In this document: positions 1 to 8,891 of the stretch, piece after piece
Layout of the letters: the number at the start of each line of letters is the position of its first letter
How positions within the stretch are numbered: the first letter of the stretch is position 1
Origin: CAISIP01 sp038326025
GTDB lineage: Bacteria; Pseudomonadota; Gammaproteobacteria; Burkholderiales; Burkholderiaceae_C
Reading direction: 5' to 3'
Assembly (NCBI GenBank): GCA_038326025.1
Contig: JBBQJP010000003.1
Coordinates: forward strand, 62,001 to 126,000
Length of the DNA: 64,000 nucleotides
Program-made: the position numbers and the translations under genes
Notes under the pieces: model-generated
Told to the model about the DNA's origin: nothing
Database searches by the model: none
The model's input: only the letters and a program-made list of their open reading frames with translations

Positions 1-2
1 GC

Positions 3-1919
3 CTGGCGACCTGGGGCGCGCAAGACCTGCCACTGGCCCATGCCGCTGCGGCGGCGCTGCTGGCGTATGCCGAACACACCCAGGGCCAGCCGCTGCGGCA
101 CATTCAGGGCATCGAGGTGCAGCAGCAGGACGACCTGGTGCGGTTGCCACTGGCCACCCGGCGCAATCTGGAGCTGGTGCAGACGCTGCGCGGCGAATCT
201 TCGCCGACGCTGTTCTCCCTGCTCGACACCTGCCTGACCGGCATGGGCAGCCGCATGCTGCGACGCTGGCTGCTGGAGCCACAACGCGAGCGCAGCGCTG
301 CACGCCAGCGGCTGGACGCCATTACCCGCCTGCGCACCGGCCCCTGGCAGGAACTGCGCGCGGCGATCAAGGGCAGCACCGACATCGAACGCATCAGCGC
401 GCGCATCGCCCTGCGCCAGGTGCGCCCGCGCGAGCTGGTGGCCTTGCAGGTCACGCTGGACAAGACGGCGCAACTGGCACCGTTGGTGCTGGATCAAACG
501 GGCTGGCTCGCCCAGCTCGGTCGCGATTTGCAGGCGCCGCCAGGATGCAGCGAGTTGCTGCGCGCCGCCATCAGCGAGACACCTGCGGCGCTGGTGCGCG
601 ACGGCGGTGTTTTCGCCACCGGCTTTGATGCCGAACTCGACGAGCTGCGTGCGATCCAGGACAACTGCGATGGTTTTCTGCTAGAACTAGAACAACGCGA
701 GCGCAGCCGCACCGGCATCACCAACCTGCGGGTGCAGTTCAACAAGGTGCATGGCTTTTACATCGAGGTCACGCAGGGCCAGGCCGACAAGGTGCCGGCC
801 GACTACCGGCGCCGGCAGACGCTCAAGAACGCCGAGCGCTTCATTACGCCCGAACTCAAGGCCTTTGAAGACAAGGCGCTGAGTGCCCAGGAACGGGCGC
901 TGGCGCGCGAAAAATTCCTGTACGAGCAGTTGCTCGACCAGTTGCAGGCCCATGTGACGCCGCTGACGACGGTCGCACAGGCGCTGGCCACGCTCGATGT
1001 TTTGGCGGCCCTGTGCGAACGCTCGCTGACACTGGACTGGTGCGAACCGCAGTTCGTAGCCGAACCCTGCATCGAGATCCAGGCCGGCCGCCATCCGGTG
1101 GTGCAGGCACGGTTGGCGGAAACCAGCAGTGGGGACTTCATCGCCAACAACACCAGCCTGAGCAGCCGCCAGCGCATGCTGATCGTGACCGGCCCCAACA
1201 TGGGCGGCAAGTCGACCTATATGCGCCAGATTGCCGTCATCGTGCTGCTGGCATGTGTCGGCAGTTATGTGCCGGCCTCGGCTTGCCGGCTCGGCCCGAT
1301 CGATGCCATCCACACGCGCATCGGCGCGGCCGACGACCTGGCCAACGCGCAGTCGACCTTCATGCTGGAGATGACCGAAGCGGCGCAGATCCTGCACAGC
1401 GCCAGCGCGCATTCGCTGGTGCTGATGGACGAGATCGGCCGCGGCACGTCGACCTTCGACGGCCTGGCACTGGCGTCGGCCATCGCCGGCCATCTGCACG
1501 GCAAGTCGCAGGCCTTCACCTTGTTCGCCACCCACTATTTCGAGCTCACCGAGTTTCCGGCCACCCACCATGGCGCGGTCAACGTACACGTGAGCGCAGC
1601 GGAATCGGGCCGCGACATCGTGTTTTTGCACGAAGTGCAGGCCGGCCCCGCCAGCCGCAGCTATGGCATCCAGGTGGCGCGCCTGGCCGGCATGCCGGCG
1701 TCGGTGCTCAACCATGCACAACACGCCCTCGCCGCGCTGGAAAACAGCGCCAGCGCAAGTCAGGCCCAGGTTGACCTGTTCGCCGCCCCGCCAGAACCGG
1801 TGCAAATGGCCTCCAGCGCTGTCGAAGCTGAACTGGCCCGCATCGACCCGGACGCATTGAGCCCGCGCGACGCGCTCGATGCCCTGTACCGGCTCAAGAA
1901 GCTGGGCACCAAACAGTGA
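3..1919 (+). CDS. mutS: DNA mismatch repair protein MutS, 5' end missing
   Basis: MutS binds mismatched DNA as a clamp and recruits MutL. The reading frame is already open at the window edge; 638 residues are visible, so roughly the first quarter (the mismatch-reading domain with the Phe-X-Glu motif) lies upstream of the window. What is visible is the connector/core region (VRLPLATRRNLELV near the start), the clamp, and the ATPase: Walker A GPNMGGKST at about visible residue 395, Walker B with LMDEIGRGTSTFDG, and the ATHYFELTE switch. The C-terminal end (ALDALYRLKKL) is complete and ends in TGA. It stands alone, with an 85-base gap to the Anbu gene. Identity is certain; only the true start is unknown. 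Confidence 0.97.
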   Translation: MATWGAQDLPLAHAAAAALLAYAEHTQGQPLRHIQGIEVQQQDDLVRLPLATRRNLELVQTLRGESSPTLFSLLDTCLTGMGSRMLRRWLLEPQRERSAARQRLDAITRLRTGPWQELRAAIKGSTDIERISARIALRQVRPRELVALQVTLDKTAQLAPLVLDQTGWLAQLGRDLQAPPGCSELLRAAISETPAALVRDGGVFATGFDAELDELRAIQDNCDGFLLELEQRERSRTGITNLRVQFNKVHGFYIEVTQGQADKVPADYRRRQTLKNAERFITPELKAFEDKALSAQERALAREKFLYEQLLDQLQAHVTPLTTVAQALATLDVLAALCERSLTLDWCEPQFVAEPCIEIQAGRHPVVQARLAETSSGDFIANNTSLSSRQRMLIVTGPNMGGKSTYMRQIAVIVLLACVGSYVPASACRLGPIDAIHTRIGAADDLANAQSTFMLEMTEAAQILHSASAHSLVLMDEIGRGTSTFDGLALASAIAGHLHGKSQAFTLFATHYFELTEFPATHHGAVNVHVSAAESGRDIVFLHEVQAGPASRSYGIQVARLAGMPASVLNHAQHALAALENSASASQAQVDLFAAPPEPVQMASSAVEAELARIDPDALSPRDALDALYRLKKLGTKQ

Positions 1920-2004
1920 ATCCGGGGTATGCCACAAACGCCCCTGTCAATGGCATGATTCCCCTGCTCTCCAAAGCCCCGCACAGTACCCCGAAAGCCA
2001 CCCC

Positions 2005-2832
2005 ATGACCTATTGCGTCGCCATCAAACTCAACGCCGGCCTGGTTTTCCTGTCCGACTCGCGCACGAATGCCGGCCTCGACCAGATCAGCACCTATCGC
2101 AAGATCATCTGTTACGAGAAGCCGGGCGACCGGTTCATGGTATTGCTGTCGGCCGGCAACCTGAGTGTGTCCCAGTCGGTGCGCGAAATTCTGCAGGTGG
2201 AGCAATTGCGCGAATCTGGCGATGCCGAACCGCTGACGATCTGGAACGCCACCAGCATGTATGACGTGGCTCGGGTTCTGGGCTCGGCGATCCGCCATGT
2301 CCATGCACGTGACGCCCAGGCACTCAATAGCGCCGGCATCGATTTCAACGCATCCATGATCCTGGGCGGGCAAATCAAGGGTGAGGCCATGCGCCTGTTC
2401 CAGGTCTACTCCCCGGGCAACTTCATCGAGGCGACGCCCGAGACACCGTATTTCCAGATTGGCGAATCCAAATACGGCAAACCCGTGCTGGACCGCGTCA
2501 TCACACCCACGACGCGGCTCAATGAAGCGGCGAAGTGCGCCCTGGTATCCATGGACTCTACGCTCAAGTCCAACTTGTCGGTAGGCCTGCCGCTGGACAT
2601 GGTGGTCTACGAGGCCGATACGCTTCAAACCGATCAGATCGTCTGTATCGACGAAAGCAACCCGTATTTCCAGATGATGCACAACAACTGGGGACGCAAG
2701 CTGCGCGAGGTGTTCGACAGCATCGAGGATCCGATGTGGCATGGCGAGCAGACCGAAATTCCGCTGATGGTTCACGCGGCGCGCTACAAACCACTCAAGA
2801 AAATAGGCACGCCTCAGGAAAAGCTGATCTGA
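2005..2832 (+). CDS. Anbu (ancestral beta subunit) proteasome-type peptidase
   Basis: The 275-residue protein begins MTYCVAIKLNAG, as in the Anbu/COG3484 family of bacterial proteasome-like N-terminal-nucleophile hydrolases. After removal of Met the exposed Thr1 would be the nucleophile; Asp17 in SDSRT and Lys32 in TYRK sit close to the positions of the Thr1-Asp17-Lys33 triad of 20S beta subunits and HslV. Known Anbu proteins form large open cytoplasmic assemblies of uncertain substrate. In many proteobacteria the gene sits with transglutaminase-like, alpha-E and ATP-grasp genes; none is seen here. Instead its stop overlaps the ATG of an alpha/beta hydrolase by one base (TGATG), so the two are probably translationally coupled. 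The start at 2005 is set by the conserved N terminus; an in-frame upstream ATG would bury the catalytic Thr. Confidence 0.9.
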   Translation: MTYCVAIKLNAGLVFLSDSRTNAGLDQISTYRKIICYEKPGDRFMVLLSAGNLSVSQSVREILQVEQLRESGDAEPLTIWNATSMYDVARVLGSAIRHVHARDAQALNSAGIDFNASMILGGQIKGEAMRLFQVYSPGNFIEATPETPYFQIGESKYGKPVLDRVITPTTRLNEAAKCALVSMDSTLKSNLSVGLPLDMVVYEADTLQTDQIVCIDESNPYFQMMHNNWGRKLREVFDSIEDPMWHGEQTEIPLMVHAARYKPLKKIGTPQEKLI

Positions 2833-3635
2833 TGGCCTTGCTGGTTTTTTCCCACGCCAACAGTTTCCCGGCCAGCACCTATCGCGTCTTGTTCCGCCAT
2901 TTGCGGGCACGCAAGTTCACGGTCAGGGCAATCGAAAAATTTGGCCACGATCCCGCCTACCCGGTCACCGACAACTGGCCATACCTGGTAAAGCAATTGG
3001 CCGACTTCACGCAGGCCGAGGTCGACAAGGCTGGCGAGCCGGCCTTCCTGGTCGGCCATTCGCTCGGCGGGTTTCTGAGCCTGATGGCGGCCGCCCGGTT
3101 TCCCGATCTGGTGCGGGGTGTAGTGATGCTGGATTCGCCCATCCTCGGCGGCTGGCGCGCCACCACACTCGGGCTGATCAAGAGCACGCAGATTGTGGCG
3201 GCCGTCTCACCGGGGGCAGTCAGCCGGCGCCGACGCAACAGCTGGCCGGATGCGGACGCCGCACTGGCGCATTTTCAGTCCAAGAAAGCCTTTGCAAGTT
3301 GGGATCCCGCCGTGCTGCGGGACTATGTGCGCCACGGAACACACGACCAGGACGGACAACGGGTGCTGAGTTTCAACCGCGATGTCGAAACCGCCATCTA
3401 CAACCACCTGCCGCACAACCTGGAACGACTGCTGCGGCGTCACCCGCTAAAGTGCCCCATCGCTTTCATCGGCGGCCTTCACTCCAAAGAGATGCAGCAG
3501 GTTGGTATGGACATGACCGAGCAACTCACCAAAGGCCGCATCAGCATGCTCGACGGAACTCACCTGTTTCCGATGGAGAAGCCGCTTGCCACGGCCGCGG
3601 CCATTGAAGCTTGCGCACTCAACATGATGGTCTGA
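2832..3635 (+). CDS. alpha/beta hydrolase
   Basis: A 267-residue cytoplasmic alpha/beta-hydrolase-fold enzyme with no signal peptide. The N-terminal strand LLVFSHANSFP carries the oxyanion-hole region, GHSLGG holds the nucleophile Ser77, and DGTHLFPMEKP near residue 245 supplies the catalytic His. Family members are esterases, lipases, thioesterases and related enzymes, so the substrate cannot be told from sequence. The ATG shares one base with the stop of the Anbu gene, which suggests coupled expression and possibly a common pathway. It converges on uppP after a 30-base gap. The fold call is firm; the role is unknown. Confidence 0.85.
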   Translation: MALLVFSHANSFPASTYRVLFRHLRARKFTVRAIEKFGHDPAYPVTDNWPYLVKQLADFTQAEVDKAGEPAFLVGHSLGGFLSLMAAARFPDLVRGVVMLDSPILGGWRATTLGLIKSTQIVAAVSPGAVSRRRRNSWPDADAALAHFQSKKAFASWDPAVLRDYVRHGTHDQDGQRVLSFNRDVETAIYNHLPHNLERLLRRHPLKCPIAFIGGLHSKEMQQVGMDMTEQLTKGRISMLDGTHLFPMEKPLATAAAIEACALNMMV

Positions 3636-3665
3636 GGCCGGCGGCGCGTTGCCAGCCTCACCTAC

Positions 3666-4499
3666 TCATTCAGCCCAGGTCACGACTCCGGTCCACGCCG
3701 TTATCAGCACCACGATGCCGAATGCGATGCGGTACCAGGCAAAGCCGACAAAGGTATGCGTGGCAATATAACGCAGCAGCCAGCGGATACATAACCAGGC
3801 GCTGACAAACGAGAAGAAGAGTCCGACCGCGAACATCGGCAGGTCGGCCATCGACAGCAGGGCACGCTCCTTGTACAGGCTGTAGACCCCGGCGCCGATC
3901 AGCGTCGGGATGGCCAGAAAGAACGAGAAGTCGGTGGCGGCCTTGCGCGACAGGCCCAGCAACATGCCACCGATGATGGTCGCTCCACTGCGACTGGTGC
4001 CCGGAATCATCGCCAGGCACTGCACCAGTCCGACCTTGAGCGCATCGGTCCAGCGCATGGCATCCACACTCAGGATGCGCGGCGCGGTCGCCGACTGGCT
4101 GTGGCGCCGCTCGGCCCAGATAATGATGAAGCCGCCAATGATGAAGGCACTGGCCACCACCACCGGCGTGAACAGATGGGCCTTGATCGCCTTGCCGAAA
4201 AGCAGGCCCAGGATCACCGCCGGAATAAACGCGATCAGCACGTTGAGCGCAAAGCGCTGGGCCTGCTCCTGATGCGGCAACTGCACCAGGGTGTCGCGGA
4301 TCTTCTGCCAGTAGACGATGATGACGGCCAGGATGGCGCCGGTCTGGATCGCGATGTCGAACACCTTGGCCTTGGCGTCGTCCATGCCCAGCAAGGCGCC
4401 GGTGAGGATCAGGTGGCCGGTCGATGAAATCGGCAAAAACTCGGTCAGACCTTCGACAATACCCATCACGGCCGCTTTGGCCAGCAAGATCCAATCCAC
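3666..4499 (-). CDS. uppP: undecaprenyl-diphosphatase UppP (BacA)
   Basis: An integral inner-membrane phosphatase that converts undecaprenyl diphosphate to undecaprenyl phosphate, recycling the lipid carrier for peptidoglycan and other surface polymers. The 277-residue length is normal. Both family signatures are present: EGLTEFLPISSTGHL at residues 16-30 (with the catalytic Glu pair region) and MIPGTSRSGATI near residue 165. About seven or eight hydrophobic segments follow the family pattern. It stands alone: the hydrolase gene converges on its 3' end, and the macB-type operon that follows on the same strand starts far upstream of it. Loss or amplification of this family changes bacitracin resistance in other bacteria. 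Confidence 0.97.
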   Translation of the reverse strand: MDWILLAKAAVMGIVEGLTEFLPISSTGHLILTGALLGMDDAKAKVFDIAIQTGAILAVIIVYWQKIRDTLVQLPHQEQAQRFALNVLIAFIPAVILGLLFGKAIKAHLFTPVVVASAFIIGGFIIIWAERRHSQSATAPRILSVDAMRWTDALKVGLVQCLAMIPGTSRSGATIIGGMLLGLSRKAATDFSFFLAIPTLIGAGVYSLYKERALLSMADLPMFAVGLFFSFVSAWLCIRWLLRYIATHTFVGFAWYRIAFGIVVLITAWTGVVTWAE

Positions 4500-4566
4500 G
4501 CTTACTCCCTGTTTGAGCGCGAATTATCACCGCCTCGCAAGCAAGCGCCGCGGCGCTTGCGCATCA

Positions 4567-5799
4567 CTACTCGTAACGCAAAGCCTGGATGGGCAACAGC
4601 CGCGACGCCCGACGGGCCGGATAGAACCCGAAGAACACCCCCACGAAGCCCGAGAAGCCCGCGGCCAACAGGATGCTGCCCCAGGTCATGCTGACCTGCC
4701 AGCCGGCAAACTGGCCGATGGCCCAGGTGGCCACGGCACCGATCACCACGCCGATCGCGCCTCCAATCAGGCTCAGCGTAACGGCCTCGATCAGGAACTG
4801 GGTCAGGATGTCGCGCCCGCGTGCACCCACGGCCATGCGCAGTCCGATCTCGCGGGTGCGTTCGGTCACACTCACCAGCATGATGTTCATGATGCCGATG
4901 CCGCCGATCACCAGGCTGATGCCGGCCACCGCCGCCAGCAACATCGTCATGACCTGGCTCGAAGCCTCCTGCGCCTGCAAAATCTCGGTCAGGTTGCGGA
5001 TGGTGAAGGAGTCGTCGGTATTGGGCTGGATCTTGAAGCGCTGGCGCAGCAGATCCTTGATGTTGTCCTCGGCCGCCTTCATGTTCTGGCCTTCCTTGAC
5101 CTTGACGGTGATCGAGCCGATGCGCCGCGCCTTGCCGCCACTGCCGCCCTGGATGCGATTGCGGTAGGTGCTGATCGGCACCATCACCACGTCATCCTGG
5201 TCCTGGCCATTGGCGTTCTGGCCCTTCTTCTCGAGGACGCCGACGATGGTGACCGGAACCTTCTTGATGCGGATCACCTGTTCCAGCGGATCGGCGTCGC
5301 CAAACAATTCGCGGGCGGTGGTCTGCCCGACGATGGCGACCTTGGCAGAACCCGCCATCTCGGCGGCCTCGAACAAACGTCCGCTCGCCAGTGTCCAATC
5401 GCGCGCTTCCAGGTAGTCGTTGCTGGTGCCGAAGATGCTGGTGCTCCAGTTGGCATTGCCCGCCACCACCTGCGCGCCGGTACGCGAAACCGGCGCGGCC
5501 ACCTGCACCTCGGGCACTTCCAGCGCGATTGCCAGCGCGTCTTCTTCGGTCAGCGACTGGCCGGTCTGCGCGCCCAGTCGCGCGCCTCCCTGGGTGATGG
5601 TGCCTGGAAACACCAGCATGATGTTCGAGCCAAGGCCCTTCATCTGCTCCTTGACCCGGTCCGTCGCGCCCCGCCCGACCGCAATCATCGTGATCACGGC
5701 CGCCACACCGATGATGATGCCCAGCATGGTCAGGATGCTGCGCAGGGTATTGGCGGCCAATGCCCGCCAGGCGCTGCGCAGCGCAGCCAGCGTATTCAT
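4567..5799 (-). CDS. MacB-type ABC transporter permease
   Basis: A 410-residue permease of the FtsX/MacB family. It has one N-terminal membrane helix (about residues 20-42), a large periplasmic MacB_PCD domain, and three C-terminal helices containing the conserved run ERTREIGLRMAVGARGRD. Unlike E. coli MacB, where ATPase and permease are fused, here they are separate genes. The start codon overlaps the ATPase stop by four bases (ATGA), so the two are coupled. With the adaptor upstream, it should form a tripartite pump with a TolC-type outer membrane channel encoded elsewhere. Substrate (macrolide, peptide, siderophore, lipopeptide) cannot be inferred. Confidence 0.93.
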   Translation of the reverse strand: MNTLAALRSAWRALAANTLRSILTMLGIIIGVAAVITMIAVGRGATDRVKEQMKGLGSNIMLVFPGTITQGGARLGAQTGQSLTEEDALAIALEVPEVQVAAPVSRTGAQVVAGNANWSTSIFGTSNDYLEARDWTLASGRLFEAAEMAGSAKVAIVGQTTARELFGDADPLEQVIRIKKVPVTIVGVLEKKGQNANGQDQDDVVMVPISTYRNRIQGGSGGKARRIGSITVKVKEGQNMKAAEDNIKDLLRQRFKIQPNTDDSFTIRNLTEILQAQEASSQVMTMLLAAVAGISLVIGGIGIMNIMLVSVTERTREIGLRMAVGARGRDILTQFLIEAVTLSLIGGAIGVVIGAVATWAIGQFAGWQVSMTWGSILLAAGFSGFVGVFFGFYPARRASRLLPIQALRYE

Positions 5800-6554
5800 G
5801 GCGCCGACTCCGGCAAAGGCGCGCCCGGTGCATGGTCGCGGCCCTGCCACACATCGCGCGGCTGGCGCTCCTGGTCCAACACGATCAGCCCGTCGCGGAA
5901 CACGATCTTGCGCCGCGCCCATTCGGCGATGTCGCTTTCGTGCGTCACCAGCACCACCGTCATGCCGGCGCGGTTGAGATCGGTCAGCAGGCGCATGATG
6001 TCTTCGCTGGTCTGGGTGTCGAGCGCGCCGGTCGGCTCGTCGGCCAGGATCAGTTGCGGCTGATTGACCAGCGCGCGTGCAATCGCCACGCGCTGCTGCT
6101 GGCCGCCGGACAACTCGGACGGCGTGTGCGCATAACGCTCGCCCAGTCCGACCTGTTGCAATGCCGCCATCGCCCGCTCGTGGCGTATCGCCGCCGCGAC
6201 GCCGGCATACACCATGGGCAGTTCCACGTTTTCCAGCGCACTGGTGCGCGGCAGCAAGTTGAACTGCTGGAACACGAAGCCGATGCGACGGTTGCGGATG
6301 GACGCCAATTGGTCCGGCGACATAGCCTCCACCGACTCGCCCGCAAGCCGGTAGTGGCCGGCACTTGGCAGGTCAAGGCAACCAAGAATGTTCATCAACG
6401 TCGACTTGCCCGAACCCGAGGCACCCATGATGGCGACGAAGTCGCCTTCGGCAATATCCAGCGACACGCCGCGCAGCGCATGCACGGTCTGGTCGCCCAT
6501 GCTGTAGACCTTGGTGAGATTGCTCGCCGCGATCAGCATTGACACATCCACCAT
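5796..6554 (-). CDS. MacB-type ABC transporter ATP-binding protein
   Basis: A 252-residue cytoplasmic ATPase of the LolD/MacB class. Walker A is GASGSGKST (residues 44-52), the signature is LSGGQQQR (about 148) and Walker B is LILADEPTG (about 170). The start at 6554 lies ten bases after the adaptor stop; an internal ATG at 6539 is an alternative. The C-terminal tail of about 25 residues after the core fold (QERQPRDVW onward) is longer than in LolD and not conserved in my recollection. It is the middle gene of the adaptor-ATPase-permease operon and energises substrate handover in the periplasm, rather than moving substrate through the membrane itself. Confidence 0.94.
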   Translation of the reverse strand: MVDVSMLIAASNLTKVYSMGDQTVHALRGVSLDIAEGDFVAIMGASGSGKSTLMNILGCLDLPSAGHYRLAGESVEAMSPDQLASIRNRRIGFVFQQFNLLPRTSALENVELPMVYAGVAAAIRHERAMAALQQVGLGERYAHTPSELSGGQQQRVAIARALVNQPQLILADEPTGALDTQTSEDIMRLLTDLNRAGMTVVLVTHESDIAEWARRKIVFRDGLIVLDQERQPRDVWQGRDHAPGAPLPESAP

Positions 6555-6564
6555 GGCCGCTTGC

Positions 6565-8691
6565 TCAGAAAAGCAGGCGTGGACCGCCGGCGGGCCGGCC
6601 TGAGCCGCCTGCCGGCGCCTGCACGCCGATGATGACAGTGGCACCTTCACGCAGTTCAGCCTCCGAAGGACTCCCCGCAGGCAGTATCAGTTCGGTGCTG
6701 CTGCCGTCGGAGATACCCAGTCGCACGTTGAAGGCCTTCGGCTTGCCGTCGGCACCCATCAAGTAGATGCGGCCACGCGTGTTGGTGCGTCCGCCGGCTT
6801 CGGCCAGCATGGCGGCATACCGGGTCTTTTGCTCCGGAGTGAGCACATCGCCGATGCGGGCCCGCAGGTCCTCCATGATGCGTTCGCGGCCCTTGGGCCG
6901 CTCCTCGGCCGGCAGGTCACGCAGAGTCATGAAACGTGGCCGCGCGTCGGCCATCAGGCCGTCGACCTTGGCAGCCTGATCCGGGCCCAGCTTGAGCTCG
7001 GCCACCAGCCGGTTACGGAACTCCTGCAGCGGGCCGCCACCTTGTGCAGCTGGCGCCACTGCCATGGCCGGGCCGCCGGGGGTCGCAGCAGCGCCAGCGC
7101 CGGGGACAGAACCAGCGCCATTGGTCACGCTGGCCGACGCGCCGGCATCCGATGAAGCTGCTCGCGCCACCTGGGAATTTGCCGCGGCTGCCTTGCTGCC
7201 AGATGGAGCAGTTCCTGCAACGGCCGCCGACGCCCCGCGCTGCGGCGGGTTGACGCTGGCGCCGGCACCGCCGGCTTGCGCCGAGCGGTTGGCCGCGGCC
7301 CGGGCCTGCATTTGCTCGTAGGTTGCGCGCTGATCCGGCGACAACATCGTATTGATCTTGATCTGCATGTCACCCAGCAGCTTGATACGCGCCGCCGGGC
7401 GTGTTTCTTCGTCCAGGTCGGCCAACGCCATGAAACGCGGGCGCAGCTCGAGCATGATGGCGTCGAGTTTGCCCTGCTGCGATGCGTCAAGCTGCAACTC
7501 GCCCACCAGGCGCTCGCGCATCGCCGCGAAGCCGCCGCCGGGCGCCTGTTGCGCATGTGCTTGCGGGAACAGCGACCAGCCGGGTGCAGCCCCCGTCGTC
7601 GTGTCGGAGGCCCTGCCCATCGGTGCCGAGGCACCGGGCGCCGGCGGCTCGATGCCGGCAATGCGCACCCGCAGAGCTGCATTGGGCACCTTGAGCACGT
7701 TGTCGCGCTGGTCGGTGACGATGCGCACATTGGCCGTCATGCCCGGCAACAGGCGCCCCGCGCTGTTCGAGAACCCGACCACGGCCACATAAGTCACCAC
7801 ATTGGCAATAGTCTGCGCCGCCTTGCGCACCTGGCGCACTTCGCCCTCGAAGTTCTGTCCCGGAAACGCATCGACCGTGAACGTTGCCCGCTGGCCGGAG
7901 CGGATGCGCCCCACGTCGCTTTCGTCCACACTGGCGTCGACCTGCATGTCGGAGAGGTTCTGGGCGATCACGAACAGCTCGGGCGACTGCAGGCTGGCCG
8001 CCACGGTCTGTCCCTTTTCGATCGCCCGTTTGATCACGATTCCGTTGACCGGCGACGTGATGCGCGTACGGGCCAGGTCCACCCGGGACTGCGCCAGCGC
8101 GGCCTGACGCTGCGACACGTTGGCCATCGCCGTCTTGATCTGGGCCTCGGTCACGCCCACCTGGGCCTGGGTCGCCTTGAGCGCCTCGGTCGTGGTGTTG
8201 ACCAGCGCGCGTGCCCGGTCGGCCTCACTCTGGGCAATGAACTGCATCTGCACCAGGCTCTGCTTGCGTTCGAAATCGCGCTGGGCCTCGTTCAGGTCGA
8301 CCTGGGCGCGCGCCACCTGGGCCCGGCCGGCCGCGGCGTTGGCCTGGGCCGTCATCACGGCGGCCTGCGCCGCTTCGACATCGGCCTGGGCCGAGCGCAC
8401 GCGGTATTCGAAGGTCTCCGGGTCAATCTGGGCGAGCAGTTGCCCGGCCTTGACCTCGGAGTTGAAATCCACCAGCAGGTCACGGATCTGGCCAGAGACC
8501 TGGGTGCCGACCGACACCTGGGTTACCGGGTTCACCGCGCCGCTGGCCGAGACCGTCGCCTGCAAGTTGCCACGCTCGATCGTCGCCGTTCGGTACTGCA
8601 CCGGATCAACGCCCGGGCGCTGCCACCACCAGGCCGCACCCGCGAGCCCCAGCACGATCACTGCCAGCAAGAATCCGCGTGTTTTGGTCAT
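6565..8691 (-). CDS. MacA-like periplasmic adaptor with two inserted Spy/CpxP-like modules
   Basis: First gene of the export operon, 708 residues; ordinary MacA-type adaptors are about 370-400. An N-terminal signal anchor (residues 5-24) is followed by the lipoyl half-motif (SVGTQVSGQI), a long coiled-coil hairpin (about 95-205), the second lipoyl half (ITSPVNGIVI), a beta-barrel and the start of the membrane-proximal domain (VLKVPNAALRVR, 332-343). The domain resumes at GRIYLMGADGKPKAFNVRLG (640-659). Between them, residues about 345-636, lie two helical modules about 75 residues long (388-463, ending MLSPDQRATYEQM; 553-632, ending VLTPEQKTRYAAML). They share the pattern LRPRFMALADL / ARPRFMTLRDL and resemble the LTxxQ motif of Spy/CpxP. 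Ala/Gly/Ser-rich linkers flank both modules. Confidence 0.9.
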   Translation of the reverse strand: MTKTRGFLLAVIVLGLAGAAWWWQRPGVDPVQYRTATIERGNLQATVSASGAVNPVTQVSVGTQVSGQIRDLLVDFNSEVKAGQLLAQIDPETFEYRVRSAQADVEAAQAAVMTAQANAAAGRAQVARAQVDLNEAQRDFERKQSLVQMQFIAQSEADRARALVNTTTEALKATQAQVGVTEAQIKTAMANVSQRQAALAQSRVDLARTRITSPVNGIVIKRAIEKGQTVAASLQSPELFVIAQNLSDMQVDASVDESDVGRIRSGQRATFTVDAFPGQNFEGEVRQVRKAAQTIANVVTYVAVVGFSNSAGRLLPGMTANVRIVTDQRDNVLKVPNAALRVRIAGIEPPAPGASAPMGRASDTTTGAAPGWSLFPQAHAQQAPGGGFAAMRERLVGELQLDASQQGKLDAIMLELRPRFMALADLDEETRPAARIKLLGDMQIKINTMLSPDQRATYEQMQARAAANRSAQAGGAGASVNPPQRGASAAVAGTAPSGSKAAAANSQVARAASSDAGASASVTNGAGSVPGAGAAATPGGPAMAVAPAAQGGGPLQEFRNRLVAELKLGPDQAAKVDGLMADARPRFMTLRDLPAEERPKGRERIMEDLRARIGDVLTPEQKTRYAAMLAEAGGRTNTRGRIYLMGADGKPKAFNVRLGISDGSSTELILPAGSPSEAELREGATVIIGVQAPAGGSGRPAGGPRLLF

Positions 8692-8891
8692 GACCGGATT
8701 CTAGGAACTCGCAACCCGGTTATCCGGTCCGGTTTCGAAGAATATGTAAAGACCATGCAAAGCATTTTGCGCCGCCCCATCGCAACTGGCGCTACCGCGG
8801 CGACGTTCCGTCGCATCGTGCTGGTCGCCACGACCCCCCGCTGGCACATTGCAGACCATGGCAAAGCGGAGGTTCCCATGTTGATGACACC

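Noticed and set aside
4318..6063. Open frame of 581 codons on the plus strand across the uppP-macB region
   Set aside because: It covers two certain minus-strand genes in antisense and starts inside uppP; composition is that of reversed coding DNA.
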